Shown here piece by piece: positions 17,964 to 28,091 of a stretch of DNA of 64,000 nucleotides; the first letter of the stretch is position 1; each line of letters opens with the position of its first letter. The translations under genes and the position numbers were made by a program. This DNA is from Pseudoxanthomonas winnipegensis. Lineage in GTDB: Bacteria; Pseudomonadota; Gammaproteobacteria; Xanthomonadales; Xanthomonadaceae. The stretch is taken from positions 673,150-737,149 of the forward strand of contig NZ_SHMH01000001.1 in NCBI RefSeq assembly GCF_004283755.1, in the 5' to 3' direction. The notes beneath the pieces are model-generated. The model was not told the origin of the DNA. It made no database searches and saw nothing but the letters and a program-made list of their open reading frames with translations.

Positions 17964-19001
17964 TCATCGCACCAGGCGCGCCACTTCGGCGATCAGCGCC
18001 TCCACCGCTTCCGGGCGGGTGGCCCAGGAGGTGACGAAGCGGATCACGGCATGGGTGTCGCTGTGCGGCGCCCAGCGCTCGAAGGCGGTCAGGCGGGCCA
18101 GCGCTTCGATGTGCGCATGCGCCAGCACGGGGAAGATCTGGTTGGTCGGCGAGTCGATCAGCATCTGGACGCCGGCCGCCTTCAGGCCCGACTGCAGGCG
18201 CTGCGCCATGGCATTGGCGTGCGCGCCGAGTTCGACGAACAGCGCGTCCTCGAACAGCGCCTCGAACTGGCAGCCCACCACCATGCCCTTGGCCAGCATC
18301 GCGCCGCGCTGCTTGATCAGGTAGCGCAGGTCGGCCTGCAGCGCCGGCTCGACCACCACCAGCGCCTCGCCCAGCAGGGCGCCGTTCTTGGTGCCGCCGA
18401 TGTAGAAGGCGTGGGTGAGCGCGGCGATCTCGGCCAGGCCCAGGTCGTCGCCGGCGGCGGCCAGCGCGCAGCCCAGCCGCGCGCCGTCGAGGAACAGCAG
18501 CAGGCCGCATTCATCGCAGAGGTCTCGCAGCGCCTGCAGCTCGGCGCGGGTGTAAAGCGTGCCCAGTTCGGTGGTGTGCGAGACGTACACCAGGCGCGGC
18601 TTGACCATGTGCTCGCTGGTGTTGGCGGCCAGCAGGCCGCGCACGGCGTCCACGGTGAGCTTGCCTTCCACGTGCGGGGCGACCAGCACCTTGTGGCCGG
18701 TGGCCTCGATCGCGCCGGTCTCGTGCGTGGCCACGTGGCCGGTGTCGACCGCGATCACCGCCTCGTGCGGGCGCAGGAAGGCGGAGATCGCCAGCAGGTT
18801 GGTCTGCGTGCCGCCGGCCAGGAAATGCAACTGCGCCTGCGGCTGACCGCAGCGCGCGCGGATCAGTTCGGCCGCGCGCAGGCTGTGGCGATCCAGGCCA
18901 TAGCCGGTGTTCTGCTCTGCGCTGGCCTGGGTCAGCGCCTGCATCAGCCGTGGATGCGCGCCTTCGCTGTAGTCGTTGCGGAACGAGGCCAGTCTGGTCA
19001 T
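17964..19001 (-). CDS. ltaE: Low-specificity L-threonine aldolase
   Basis: A 345-residue fold-type I PLP enzyme that cleaves L-threonine and allo-threonine to glycine and acetaldehyde. Family motifs: FRNDYSEGAHPRLMQAL at the N-terminus, FLAGGTQTNLLAIS for the PLP phosphate, LFLDGARLGCALAA with the PLP-ring Asp, and the lysine motif YIGGTKNGALLGEAL. The start at 19001 has a GGGAG ribosome binding site at the right distance; an ATG at 19016 overlapping the trpE stop (TGATG) would add five residues. The tight coupling to trpE puts it in an amino-acid operon. Confidence 0.9.
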   Translation of the reverse strand: MTRLASFRNDYSEGAHPRLMQALTQASAEQNTGYGLDRHSLRAAELIRARCGQPQAQLHFLAGGTQTNLLAISAFLRPHEAVIAVDTGHVATHETGAIEATGHKVLVAPHVEGKLTVDAVRGLLAANTSEHMVKPRLVYVSHTTELGTLYTRAELQALRDLCDECGLLLFLDGARLGCALAAAGDDLGLAEIAALTHAFYIGGTKNGALLGEALVVVEPALQADLRYLIKQRGAMLAKGMVVGCQFEALFEDALFVELGAHANAMAQRLQSGLKAAGVQMLIDSPTNQIFPVLAHAHIEALARLTAFERWAPHSDTHAVIRFVTSWATRPEAVEALIAEVARLVR

Positions 19002-19015
19002 GCCGCTCCCGTCCA

Positions 19016-20488
19016 TCACAGCCCCTTGGCGGCCTGCGCGACCGCGCGGAACAGGGCGCGGCCCTTGTTCATGGTCTCCTTCCATTCCAGGTCCGGGTCG
19101 GAGTCGTAGACCACGCCGCCGCCGGCCTGCACGTACAGGTGGCCGTCCTGGATGACGGCGGTGCGGATGGCGATGGCCGTGTCGGCATCGCCATGCCAGC
19201 CGATGTAGCCGACGGCGCCGGAATAGACGTTGCGCTTGACCGGCTCGAGTTCGGCGATGACCTCCAGCGCGCGGATCTTCGGCGCGCCGCTGACGGTGCC
19301 GGCCGGGAAGGTCGCACGCAGCACGTCGGCGTAGCTCAGTCCCTGCTTCAGCTTGCCGGTGACCTCGCTGACGATGTGCATGACATGGCTGTAGCGCTCG
19401 ATCACGAACTGCTCGCCCACCTCCACCGTGCCGGGCTCGGCCACGCGGCCGACATCGTTGCGGCCCAGGTCGATCAGCATCACGTGCTCGGCACGCTCCT
19501 TCGGATCGGCCAGCAGCTCGGCCTCCATGGCCGCGTCCTCCTCCGGCGTGTGGCCGCGGCGGCGCGTACCGGCGATCGGGCGCACGGTGACGGTGTCGCC
19601 CTGCAGGCGCGCCAGGATCTCCGGCGACGAGCCGACCACCTGGGTGCCACCGACATCGATGAAATACATGTACGGCGAGGGATTGAGCGCGCGCAGCGCA
19701 CGATACACATCGACCGGACGCGCGCGGAACGGCACGCGCAGGCGCTGGCTGGGCACGACCTGGAAGATGTCGCCGGCGCGCACGTATTCCTGCGCGGTGC
19801 GGACCATGGCGTGGTACTCCTCGCGGGTGAACGAGGAGCGGAAATCGCCCTCGTCGATCGCATCGGACAGCTGCGTCTGCGGATAGCCTGCGCCGGCCTG
19901 GCGCAGGCGGTGCGCCAGCTCGTCCAGGCGGCGGTTGGCCTTGGCCCAGGCCTGCGGCTGGGTGGGGTCGGCGTGTACGATTAGGTACAGCCGGCCCTTG
20001 AGGTTGTCGAACACCGCCAGCTCTTCGGAGAGCATCAGCAGGATCTCGGGGGTGTTCAGCTCGTCGGGCTTGTCCACCGCCAGGCGCGGTTCGATGTAGC
20101 CGATGCACTCGAAGCCGAACCAGCCCACCAGCCCGCCGGTGAAGCCGGGCAGGCCCTCGAACCTGGGCACCGAATGCGCGGCGCGCAGCGCCTCGACCTC
20201 GGCCAGCGGATCGGCCACATGGCGCGACTCGACCACTTCGCCGTAGTCCCGCGTTTCCAGGGTGTGGCCGCGCACGGCGTACACGCGCCGGGCGGGCAGG
20301 CCGATGATCGAATAGCGGCCGAAGCGTTCGCCGCCCTCGACCGATTCGAACAGATAGGTATAGGGGCCGTCGGCGAGCTTGAGATAGACCGAAAGCGGCG
20401 TGTCCAGGTCGGACAGCACTTCACGGACGACGGGGATGCGGGTGTGGCCTTCAGCAGCGTGCTGCTGGAACTGCTCTGCGGTGATCAA
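19016..20488 (-). CDS. trpE: Anthranilate synthase component I
   Basis: A 490-residue anthranilate synthase large subunit, which makes anthranilate from chorismate with ammonia or with glutamine through TrpG. The chorismate-binding core is complete: IFQVVPSQRL, YMYFIDVGGTQVVGSSPEIL, VRPIAGTRRRG, LIDLGRNDVGRV, FPAGTVSGAPKIRA and QAGGGVVYDSDP. The N-terminal segment YLFESVEGGERFGRYS is the tryptophan feedback region. The start is taken as TTG at 20488, because it gives the usual N-terminus (ITAEQFQQ) and is preceded by AAGGA at 8 bases; the alternative TTG at 20533 adds a proline-rich stretch. trpG, trpD and trpC are not in the window; the downstream partner is ltaE. Confidence 0.95.
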   Translation of the reverse strand: MITAEQFQQHAAEGHTRIPVVREVLSDLDTPLSVYLKLADGPYTYLFESVEGGERFGRYSIIGLPARRVYAVRGHTLETRDYGEVVESRHVADPLAEVEALRAAHSVPRFEGLPGFTGGLVGWFGFECIGYIEPRLAVDKPDELNTPEILLMLSEELAVFDNLKGRLYLIVHADPTQPQAWAKANRRLDELAHRLRQAGAGYPQTQLSDAIDEGDFRSSFTREEYHAMVRTAQEYVRAGDIFQVVPSQRLRVPFRARPVDVYRALRALNPSPYMYFIDVGGTQVVGSSPEILARLQGDTVTVRPIAGTRRRGHTPEEDAAMEAELLADPKERAEHVMLIDLGRNDVGRVAEPGTVEVGEQFVIERYSHVMHIVSEVTGKLKQGLSYADVLRATFPAGTVSGAPKIRALEVIAELEPVKRNVYSGAVGYIGWHGDADTAIAIRTAVIQDGHLYVQAGGGVVYDSDPDLEWKETMNKGRALFRAVAQAAKGL

Positions 20489-20798
20489 GAGGACATTCCT
20501 TACCGGACGCGGGGGCGGGACGGACGACGGCAACAGGCCACCATCGCCACGCGCGGCGAGCGGAAAGGGAGGAACGCTTGGTCGTCACGGCGGGCACGGG
20601 CGGTACTTTACCGCACTGCGGCAGGCGTGCAACGCAGACTGTGCTGGCCGGCGTCAGCCGGTGACTGCGAGGCGCGGCCGGCAGGCCCTGCAGGCGCGTC
20701 ATCCGCAGATGCCGCGGGCTAACCCCGCCTTGGCGATCGACGGGAGCGTCTGCCTGCCGGACACGTATCCTGCCCCTTCCGCCATCGCGAACCGCGCC
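20489..20798. other. Divergent gap between trpE and DUF1653 gene
   Basis: A 310-bp gap expected to hold both promoters. Read on the trpE strand there is a TAAAGT hexamer near 20611-20616 that could be a -10. No Trp-rich leader peptide or attenuator pair was found upstream of trpE. Nothing else could be supported. Confidence 0.3.
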
Positions 20799-21038
20799 AT
20801 GTCCGACCTGCCTGCCCTGCCCGCCACGCCCCCGGGGCGCTACGTCCACTACAAGGGCGGCCAGTACGAGGTGATCGGCGCGGTGCGCCACAGCGAGACG
20901 CTCGAGCCGCTGGTGCTCTACCGCGCGCTCTACGGCGAAGGCGGCCTGTGGGTGCGGCCGCATGCGATGTTCTTTTCCGAGGTGGAGATCGACGGCGCGC
21001 GCCAGCCGCGCTTCCGCCGCCTCGACGGGGTAGCGTGA
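20799..21038 (+). CDS. DUF1653 protein
   Basis: A 79-residue protein of the DUF1653 family: GRYVHYKGGQYEVIGAVRHS, then LVLYRALYGEGGLWVRP and a C-terminal FFSEVEIDG, the standard single small beta-barrel-like domain. It has no signal peptide or membrane segment. The function of the family is unknown. The TGA overlaps a GTG of the following small frame. Confidence 0.88.
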   Translation: MSDLPALPATPPGRYVHYKGGQYEVIGAVRHSETLEPLVLYRALYGEGGLWVRPHAMFFSEVEIDGARQPRFRRLDGVA

Positions 21039-21187
21039 GCGCATCGGCGATCGCGCTGCGCCAGGCGGTCTGGCCCGATGACGGCGCGCTGTTCGCCGCG
21101 CCGGGCTCCGTCGACAGCGCGACGTCTCGCTTCGACCCGGTGGCCGGGACCCGCTTCATGAAATTCGTCTTGCCGCTACCGGCCTGA
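21035..21187 (+). CDS. Small hypothetical protein after DUF1653
   Basis: A possible 50-residue protein starting at GTG 21035, overlapping the DUF1653 stop as GTGA. It contains no recognised domain; the end (RFMKFVLPLPA) is hydrophobic. The overlap is the only support. Confidence 0.3.
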   Translation: MSASAIALRQAVWPDDGALFAAPGSVDSATSRFDPVAGTRFMKFVLPLPA

Positions 21188-21225
21188 GCGCGGCGACCGG
21201 GGCGCATTGACGGCGCCGACCCAAA

Positions 21226-21240
21226 AGAGAACAATTCTCA
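21226..21240 (+). promoter_or_regulatory. Probable Fur box upstream of DUF3649-PepSY-DUF3325 operon
   Basis: A perfect palindrome GAGAA-CAA-TTCTC (21227-21239) inside AGAGAAC-A-ATTCTCA, which matches the 7-1-7 Fur consensus TGATAAT-N-ATTATCA at 10 of 14 positions. It stands in an AT-rich patch about 200 bp before the first gene of an iron-linked membrane operon. Fur with Fe(II) would repress it (inference). Confidence 0.6.
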
Positions 21241-21439
21241 TCAGCCACGCCCGTCGTGCGTTCGCACGCGTCCGCTCGAACCTCAAGGCCAGCCCTCCCC
21301 TGCCGCCTGCCGGCCTGTCGCAGGCCGGTTCCTGCTTCTCGATGGGATGTCTGATGTCTTGCCTTGCCTGCGTGTCGTTACCGTCCGGCCCCGCTCCTGC
21401 GTGTGCGATCTTCCCGTGCGCGCCCGAGGCGACGCGGCC

Positions 21440-21760
21440 ATGAGCGCGACCTCCATGCGCGGCGCCGCCGTCTTCTCGTCCTGGCTCCGCCGGCCCTGGG
21501 TGGGCGTGCTCTCGCGCAGCCTGGCGGCGATCTTCGGCGGCTATGCGCTGGCGGCCAGCACCGGCGCGTTCCTGGCGGTGGCGCTGCCGATCGCGCGCAG
21601 CCAGGCGGTGCTGACCGGCATGCTGCTGGCGATCCTGGTGTGCGCCTGCGCGGCGCTGTGGGCCTTCGCCACGGCCAGCGCCTGGAAGGCCTGGGCCGGG
21701 ATCCTGATCCCGACCGCGCTGCTGGCCCTGACCACCTGGCTGCTCAAGGTGCTGGCATGA
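21440..21760 (+). CDS. DUF3649 membrane protein, iron-uptake associated
   Basis: A 106-residue protein with about three hydrophobic segments (LAAIFGGYALAASTGAFLAV, TGMLLAILVCACAALWAFA, AGILIPTALLALTTWLLKVL). It matches DUF3649, small membrane proteins found beside PepSY and DUF3325 genes in siderophore-uptake operons. The start at 21440 is the ATG closest to the conserved region; upstream in-frame ATGs add a cysteine-rich stretch. It leads an operon with overlapping starts. Confidence 0.75.
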   Translation: MSATSMRGAAVFSSWLRRPWVGVLSRSLAAIFGGYALAASTGAFLAVALPIARSQAVLTGMLLAILVCACAALWAFATASAWKAWAGILIPTALLALTTWLLKVLA

Positions 21761-21831
21761 ACGCAGCGCCGCCGGTTCGCAGCCTTGGCCGCGTCCGCCA
21801 GACGCGTGGCACGCAGGGCATGACGCCATGA
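21757..21831 (+). CDS. Possible 24-residue peptide bridging DUF3649 and PepSY genes
   Basis: A very short frame whose ATG overlaps the DUF3649 stop (ATGA) and whose TGA overlaps the PepSY ATG. It may be only a ribosome bridge that couples translation, or chance. No domain can be seen in 24 residues. Confidence 0.25.
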   Translation: MNAAPPVRSLGRVRQTRGTQGMTP

Positions 21832-23447
21832 AGCAGGGCTTCCGCCAGTCGATGGCCTGGCTGCACACCTGGACCGGCCTGCTGGTGAGCTGGCTGTTGC
21901 TGCTGATCTTCATGGGCGGCACGGCCAGCTACTACCGCGAGGAGATCAGCCGCTGGATGCGCCCGGAGCTTGCGCGCACGGTGGTCTCGCCGGAACAGGC
22001 GGCGACCAGCGCGCTGGCCTATCTGCAGCGCGAGGCGCCGAACGCCGACTACTGGAACGTGACCCTGCCCGATGCGCGCAACCCGGCGCTGGACATGTAC
22101 TGGATGAACCCGGCCGCCGAGGGCGCGGGCAACGACCGCGCCGCACGCCGCGCGCGCTTCGGCCAGGCCACGGTCGATGCGGCCACCGGCGAGGCTTCGG
22201 CGGTGCGCGACACGCGCGGCGGCGAGTTCTTCTACCGGTTGCACTTCGACCTGTACGCGATCCCGGTGCTGTGGGCGCGCTACATCGTCGGCTTCTGCGC
22301 GATGTTCATGCTGGTGGCGATCATCACCGGGGTGATCACGCACAAGAAGATCTTCAAGGACTTCTTCACCTTCCGCCCACGCAAGGGCCAGCGCTCGTGG
22401 CTGGATTTCCACAACGTCAGCGCGGTGATGGCCCTGCCCTACCACCTGGTGATCACCTACACCGGCATCGTCACGCTGATGGCGATGTATCTGCCGATCG
22501 GCATCAAGGTGGCCTATCCGGAAGGCGAGCAGGCCTTCTACACCGAGTCCTTCAGCGACCTGCCGGCGGTCGGGCCGGCCGCCGGCAAGCCGGGCGAGCG
22601 CAAGCCGGTCGCCGAGCTGCTGGCCGATGCGCGCCTGGCGCTGGGCGGCGCGCCGGTGGCCAGCTTCCGCATCGACCATCCCGGCGATGCGGCGCAGACC
22701 TTCAGCGCCTACCAGCGCACCAGCCAGCGGCTCTCCTACGAGGCGCCGTCGGTGCGGCTGGATGCGGCCAGCGGCCGGGTCCTGGCGCGCAGCGCCAGCG
22801 CCGGTGGCGCCTCGGAGACGCGCGGGGTGCTGTACGGCCTGCACATCGCGCGCTTCGCCGATGCCGGACTGCGCCTGCTGCTGTTCTGCTCGGGCCTGCT
22901 CGGCTGCCTGATGGTGGCCAGCGGCGCGGTGCTGTGGGGCATCAAGGAACGGACCAAGCACGCCAAGTCGGGCAGGGTCGGGTTCGGCCTGCGCCTGGTC
23001 GATGCGCTCAACATCGGCGCGGTCGGCGGCCTGCCGATCGCGTTCGCCAGCTACTTCTGGGCCAACCGGCTGCTGCCGTTGCAGCTGGAGGCGCGGCCGG
23101 ACATGGAGGCGCGGGTGTTCTTCATCGCCTGGGCGCTCGCCCTGCTGGCGGGCTTTGTCTGGCCGCGGCGGCAGACCTGGGCGTGGCTGCTGTACGTGGG
23201 TGCGGCCCTGTTCGCGCTGATCCCGCTGCTCAACGCGGCCACCACCCACATCCATCTGGGCGTGACCCTGCGCGAGGGCGACTGGGCGCTGGCCGGGGTC
23301 GATCTGGTGACCTGCCTGCTCGGCCTGGCGCTGGCGGTGTGCGGCTGGCGCATGCAGCACTGGACGCCGCCGGTCTCGGCCGCGGACAAGCGCCGGCGCC
23401 AGGCGCAGGCCACGCAGGCGCCGGCGGCCGAAGGCGGCGCGGCATGA
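21828..23447 (+). CDS. PepSY-domain iron-regulated membrane protein (PiuB-like)
   Basis: A 539-residue protein of the PepSY-associated TM family with membrane segments near residues 20-40, 145-170, 195-225 and 345-375, plus three to four at the C-terminus. Conserved histidines in or near membrane segments (WLHTWTGL, DFHNVSAV, LPYHLVITYTG, YGLHIARFAD) are candidate heme ligands, in line with a proposed role of FoxB/PiuB-type proteins in reductive release of iron from siderophores at the inner membrane. Two PepSY-like regions lie in the large periplasmic loops. Tight overlaps link it with the genes before and after. Confidence 0.85.
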   Translation: MKQGFRQSMAWLHTWTGLLVSWLLLLIFMGGTASYYREEISRWMRPELARTVVSPEQAATSALAYLQREAPNADYWNVTLPDARNPALDMYWMNPAAEGAGNDRAARRARFGQATVDAATGEASAVRDTRGGEFFYRLHFDLYAIPVLWARYIVGFCAMFMLVAIITGVITHKKIFKDFFTFRPRKGQRSWLDFHNVSAVMALPYHLVITYTGIVTLMAMYLPIGIKVAYPEGEQAFYTESFSDLPAVGPAAGKPGERKPVAELLADARLALGGAPVASFRIDHPGDAAQTFSAYQRTSQRLSYEAPSVRLDAASGRVLARSASAGGASETRGVLYGLHIARFADAGLRLLLFCSGLLGCLMVASGAVLWGIKERTKHAKSGRVGFGLRLVDALNIGAVGGLPIAFASYFWANRLLPLQLEARPDMEARVFFIAWALALLAGFVWPRRQTWAWLLYVGAALFALIPLLNAATTHIHLGVTLREGDWALAGVDLVTCLLGLALAVCGWRMQHWTPPVSAADKRRRQAQATQAPAAEGGAA

Positions 23448-23776
23448 GCCTGCTGGCGATCGCGCTGGCCTTCAGCGGCTTCGTCGGCCTGTGCCTGGGC
23501 ATGGAGAAGCATCAGCTGGAGCTGCACGGCGCCGCGCGGGCGCAGGACCGTGCGCGCCGGCGCTGGGCCTGGCTGGGCTGGGCGCTGGTGGCGGCGTCGT
23601 TCGCCTGCGCGGTGGCCGCGCGCGGCTGGGGCGTCGGCCCGGTGCTGTGGCTGGTGGCGATGACGGTCTCGGGCATCGTCATCACCTTCGGCCTGCTGCC
23701 CTACCGCCCGCGCTGGGTGAAGCCGGGCGCGGTGCTGCTGCCGCTGCTGGCGCTGGCGGGCTTGCTGGTCGGTTGA
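23444..23776 (+). CDS. DUF3325 membrane protein
   Basis: A 110-residue protein with three predicted membrane segments and the DUF3325 features near the N-terminus (LCLGMEKHQLELHG) and in the last third (GIVITFGLLPYRPRWV). Family members occur at the end of siderophore-uptake operons with DUF3649 and PepSY genes, as here. The ATG overlaps the PepSY stop (ATGA). The role of the family is unknown. Confidence 0.8.
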   Translation: MSLLAIALAFSGFVGLCLGMEKHQLELHGAARAQDRARRRWAWLGWALVAASFACAVAARGWGVGPVLWLVAMTVSGIVITFGLLPYRPRWVKPGAVLLPLLALAGLLVG

Positions 23777-23781
23777 GGCCA

Positions 23782-23802
23782 GCGCCGCTGCGGGGGCGGC
23801 GC
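23782..23802. terminator. Hairpin between convergent DUF3325 and GGDEF genes
   Basis: GCGCCGC (23782-23788) pairs with GCGGCGC (23796-23802) around a 7-base loop in the 28-bp gap between convergent genes. There is no U-tract, but the position suits a shared terminator. Confidence 0.4.
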
Positions 23803-23804
23803 GG

Positions 23805-25592
23805 TTACCGCGCCTCTGCCGCCACGCCGGCCGAGCGGCCGCGATGCCGGCGGCGCTGGCGGTACAGGGCCTGATCGGCCAGCTCCAAGGTCTGCTCGAG
23901 CGTGGCGCCGGCGGCGCGGATGGCGGCGCCCTTGGAGAAGCCAATCGGCACCTGGTCGCCGGCGGCGCGCAGCTGCGCCATCCAGGCGTCCAGGCTGACC
24001 GGGTCCTGGTCGGGCAGGATCACCGCGAACTCGTCGCCGCCCAGCCGCACCACGACGCCCTCCGCGCCGGCGTGCCGCTGCAGGAACTCGGCGAACGCCA
24101 CCAGCACCGCATCGCCGCGCCGGTGGCCGTGCGCGTCGTTGACCTGCTTGAAGTGGTCCAGGTCGACCGCCACGCAGCCGACCGACCGGTCCTGCCAGCG
24201 GCTCTCCAGCTCGTGCAGGTAGCGCCGGTTGAAGCAGTGCGTCAGCGGGTCGTGGAAGGAATGATCGCGCAGCACGCGCGCCTGGGCGACCTGGACGGTG
24301 ACGTCCTGCGCGTAGCCCAGAACGTAGGGCTCGCCCTCGTCGCTGTCGACCACGTTGTGATAGTCCCAGTAGCGCAGGCTGCCATCGCGCGCGATCAGTT
24401 CCAGCGTGCCCGAGGCGCTGCCGTCGCGGAACACCCGCTCCAGGTACTCATGGAACTGTGCATGGCGCTGGGGCCGGATCCGTTCGATCAGGCGATGGCC
24501 CAGGACATCGGTCAGTTCGATGTCCAGCGAGCGTGCGCTGGCCGGGTTGGCGCTGAGGATGGTGCCCTGCGCATCGTGGGTGCAGATCAGCCCCAGGCTG
24601 GATTCGAACAACTTGCGGAAACGGCGCTCGCTGGTCTCCAGCGCCTGCACGGCCCTGTGCCGCAGCGTCACGTCCTGGAAGGCGCCGACCAGCTTGGGCT
24701 GGCCGTCGATCGTTTCCCGCCGGCCGACCGAGCGCACCCAGATGCGGCGGCCGGCGCGGGTGGTCTGCGGCAGTTCCAGGTCCCAGGGCTCGCCCTGCTC
24801 CATCGCGCGCCGCACGGCGTCGCGGAAGGTGTCGCGCACCTGTTCGTCATAGAACGAGAGCGCCTCGTCGAGACCCGACGGGGCGAAGCCCGGCGGCACA
24901 TCGTGGATGCGGCAGGCCTGGTCGGACCACTGGATGCGTCCGGTGTCCAGGTTGACCTCGAAGCCGCCCACGCCCGCGGCGCGGCCGGTGCGCTCCAGGA
25001 AGGCCTCGCTGTCGCGCAGGCGGCGTTCGAGCATGGTGCTGCGCTGCAGGGCAGTGGACAGCTCCAGTGTGCTGCGGGTCAGCGCCTCCTGGCTGCGCAG
25101 CAGCTGGGCGCGCAGCTCGATGGCGGCCACCGCCGCGTGCGCCAGCTGCTCCAGCGCGGCTCTCTGGGCCGGCTCGAGCTGGCGCGGCACAGTGTCGAAC
25201 ACGCACAGCGTGCCGACCGGGTGGCCGCTGGTCAGCGTCAGCGGGGCGCCGGCGTAGAAGCGCACGTAGGGCTCGCCGACCACGGTCTCGAAGCGCGAGA
25301 AGCGCACGTCGCGCCGGGCATCGCGCACCTCCAGCAGCTTGTCGCTGCGGATGGCGTAATCGCAGAAGGCGGTCGTGCGCGCGGTCGCTTCCAGCCCCGG
25401 CAGGCCGTGGTTGGACTTGATCCATTGCCGGTCCTGCTCGATCAGGGTGATCAGCGCCACCGGCGAGGCGGTCAGTTCGGCCGCGGCGCGGGTCAGCGCG
25501 TCGAACAGCGGCTCGGGCGAGCTGTCCATCACCCGCAGATCCATCAGGCGCCGCAGGCGTTCGCTCTCGTAGTCCTGTTCGTGCTCGGCCAT
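23805..25592 (-). CDS. GAF-PAS-PAS diguanylate cyclase
   Basis: A 595-residue cytoplasmic sensor without membrane segments. Order: GAF (about 25-165, with FCDYAIRSDKLLEVRDARRD and YAGAPLTLTSGHPVGTLCVF), PAS (about 200-320), PAS (about 330-445), GGDEF (about 450-585). The catalytic motif GGDEF is intact at 518-522, preceded by VDLDHFKQVNDAHGHRRGD, so it should make cyclic di-GMP from GTP. The inhibitory RxxD site five residues upstream is absent (G and G at the key positions), so product inhibition through that site is not expected. There is no EAL domain. It stands between convergent DUF3325 and glmS (117 bp downstream of glmS, same strand). Confidence 0.9.
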   Translation of the reverse strand: MAEHEQDYESERLRRLMDLRVMDSSPEPLFDALTRAAAELTASPVALITLIEQDRQWIKSNHGLPGLEATARTTAFCDYAIRSDKLLEVRDARRDVRFSRFETVVGEPYVRFYAGAPLTLTSGHPVGTLCVFDTVPRQLEPAQRAALEQLAHAAVAAIELRAQLLRSQEALTRSTLELSTALQRSTMLERRLRDSEAFLERTGRAAGVGGFEVNLDTGRIQWSDQACRIHDVPPGFAPSGLDEALSFYDEQVRDTFRDAVRRAMEQGEPWDLELPQTTRAGRRIWVRSVGRRETIDGQPKLVGAFQDVTLRHRAVQALETSERRFRKLFESSLGLICTHDAQGTILSANPASARSLDIELTDVLGHRLIERIRPQRHAQFHEYLERVFRDGSASGTLELIARDGSLRYWDYHNVVDSDEGEPYVLGYAQDVTVQVAQARVLRDHSFHDPLTHCFNRRYLHELESRWQDRSVGCVAVDLDHFKQVNDAHGHRRGDAVLVAFAEFLQRHAGAEGVVVRLGGDEFAVILPDQDPVSLDAWMAQLRAAGDQVPIGFSKGAAIRAAGATLEQTLELADQALYRQRRRHRGRSAGVAAEAR

Positions 25593-25709
25593 GGCGCTTC
25601 GATGGAAAGCCAGGGTGGGTGGGCCTGGCGCACCGGATTCTCTCGCATCTTCGGCGCGCGCGCGCGCGGGCGACCCGGCGCACAGCGTCCCCGCCGGGCA
25701 GCGCCTGGG

Positions 25710-27539
<1,830 letters not shown>

Positions 27540-27657
27540 GGGTGAATCCTTTGCCGTTCTGCCGTTGAAGAAGCCGCGCCAGTTTACAGGGCGGACCTGA
27601 GCGGCTTCTGGCGCAGCATTGCGAAAGCCGATCGCGGCCATGGCGGCCTCCCCCTCT

Positions 27658-27730
27658 GTAGAGCGGAGCTTGCTCCGCTGGGGCTTCCAGAGGGTCCGGC
27701 CAAAACGCAGCGGAGCAAGCTCCGCTCTAC
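27658..27730. repeat. GTAG-type REP palindrome pair (copy 1)
   Basis: A 23-bp unit starting GTAGAGCGGAGC (27658-27680) and its exact inverse (27708-27730) separated by 27 bp. Each unit is itself a palindrome (GCGGAGC/GCTCCGC), and the pair folds into one long hairpin. The GTAG end and the stem sequence resemble the GTAG REP elements described in Stenotrophomonas, which are mobilised by RAYT transposases. No RAYT gene is in the window. Confidence 0.85.
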
Positions 27731-27958
27731 AAGGAGACCGCGACCTGATCCGAGAGGTAGTGGCTCCCACATCGTGATCGAACCTCCCCTCTCGCGCAGC
27801 GAAGGCGGGGAGGCTGGGAGGGGGTTTCTACCTTTGCGTTTCCCGCGAAGAGCATCCCTCCCCCTCAGTCGCTAGGTCGCGACTTCGAGCTCCCCTTGGC
27901 CTGCGGCCAAAGGGAGGGGGCAACCGCATGCAGCGCCTTTCTGGACACACCGCGCTGC

Positions 27959-28011
27959 TGTCCGCCCGGACAACCCAAGTGTCCGGTCGGACACTGTCCG
28001 CGGCTCGGACA
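27959..28011 (+). promoter_or_regulatory. Three TGTCCG/CGGACA inverted repeats (activator sites)
   Basis: Three inverted repeats in 53 bp: TGTCCG-CC-CGGACA (27959-27972), GTGTCCG-GT-CGGACAC (27979-27994) and TGTCCG-CGGCT-CGGACA (27995-28011). The centres of the first two are 21 bp apart, two helical turns. They lie just upstream of a sigma-54-type promoter and are the best candidates for the binding sites of the NtrC-type response regulator encoded at 47560 (inference). Confidence 0.75.
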
Positions 28012-28034
28012 GCTTGCAGATCAAGCACTTGCAG

Positions 28035-28050
28035 TTGGCACGCCCCGTGC
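28035..28050 (+). promoter_or_regulatory. Sigma-54 (-24/-12) promoter of the transport operon
   Basis: TTGGCACGCCCCGTGC has the -24 GG at 28037-28038 and the -12 GC at 28049-28050, exactly 12 bp apart as in the consensus TGGCACG-N4-TTGC; only the first T of the -12 element differs. Transcription would start near 28062, about 30 bp before the adaptor ATG. Confidence 0.75.
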
Positions 28051-28091
28051 GTGGTGAAGCGCAGCTTTCCCAGCAGGCGTGCCCCGTGTCC

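Larger units (their letters stand above)
27540..28091. other. Divergent gap glmS/adaptor gene with repeats and regulatory sites
   Basis: This 552-bp gap holds, in order: the glmS leader; a GTAG palindrome pair (27658-27730); a pyrimidine/purine-skewed stretch with CCTCCCC and GGGAGGG blocks (27783-27920), which looks like another dispersed intergenic repeat; then the regulatory block for the transport operon (27959-28050). Confidence 0.6.

Noticed and set aside
20489..20798. Trp attenuator before trpE
   Set aside because: No short leader frame with tandem Trp codons and no terminator/antiterminator pair could be found.
27540..27660. glmS ribozyme-riboswitch
   Set aside because: That element is known from Gram-positive bacteria and the leader here is short with no matching structure.
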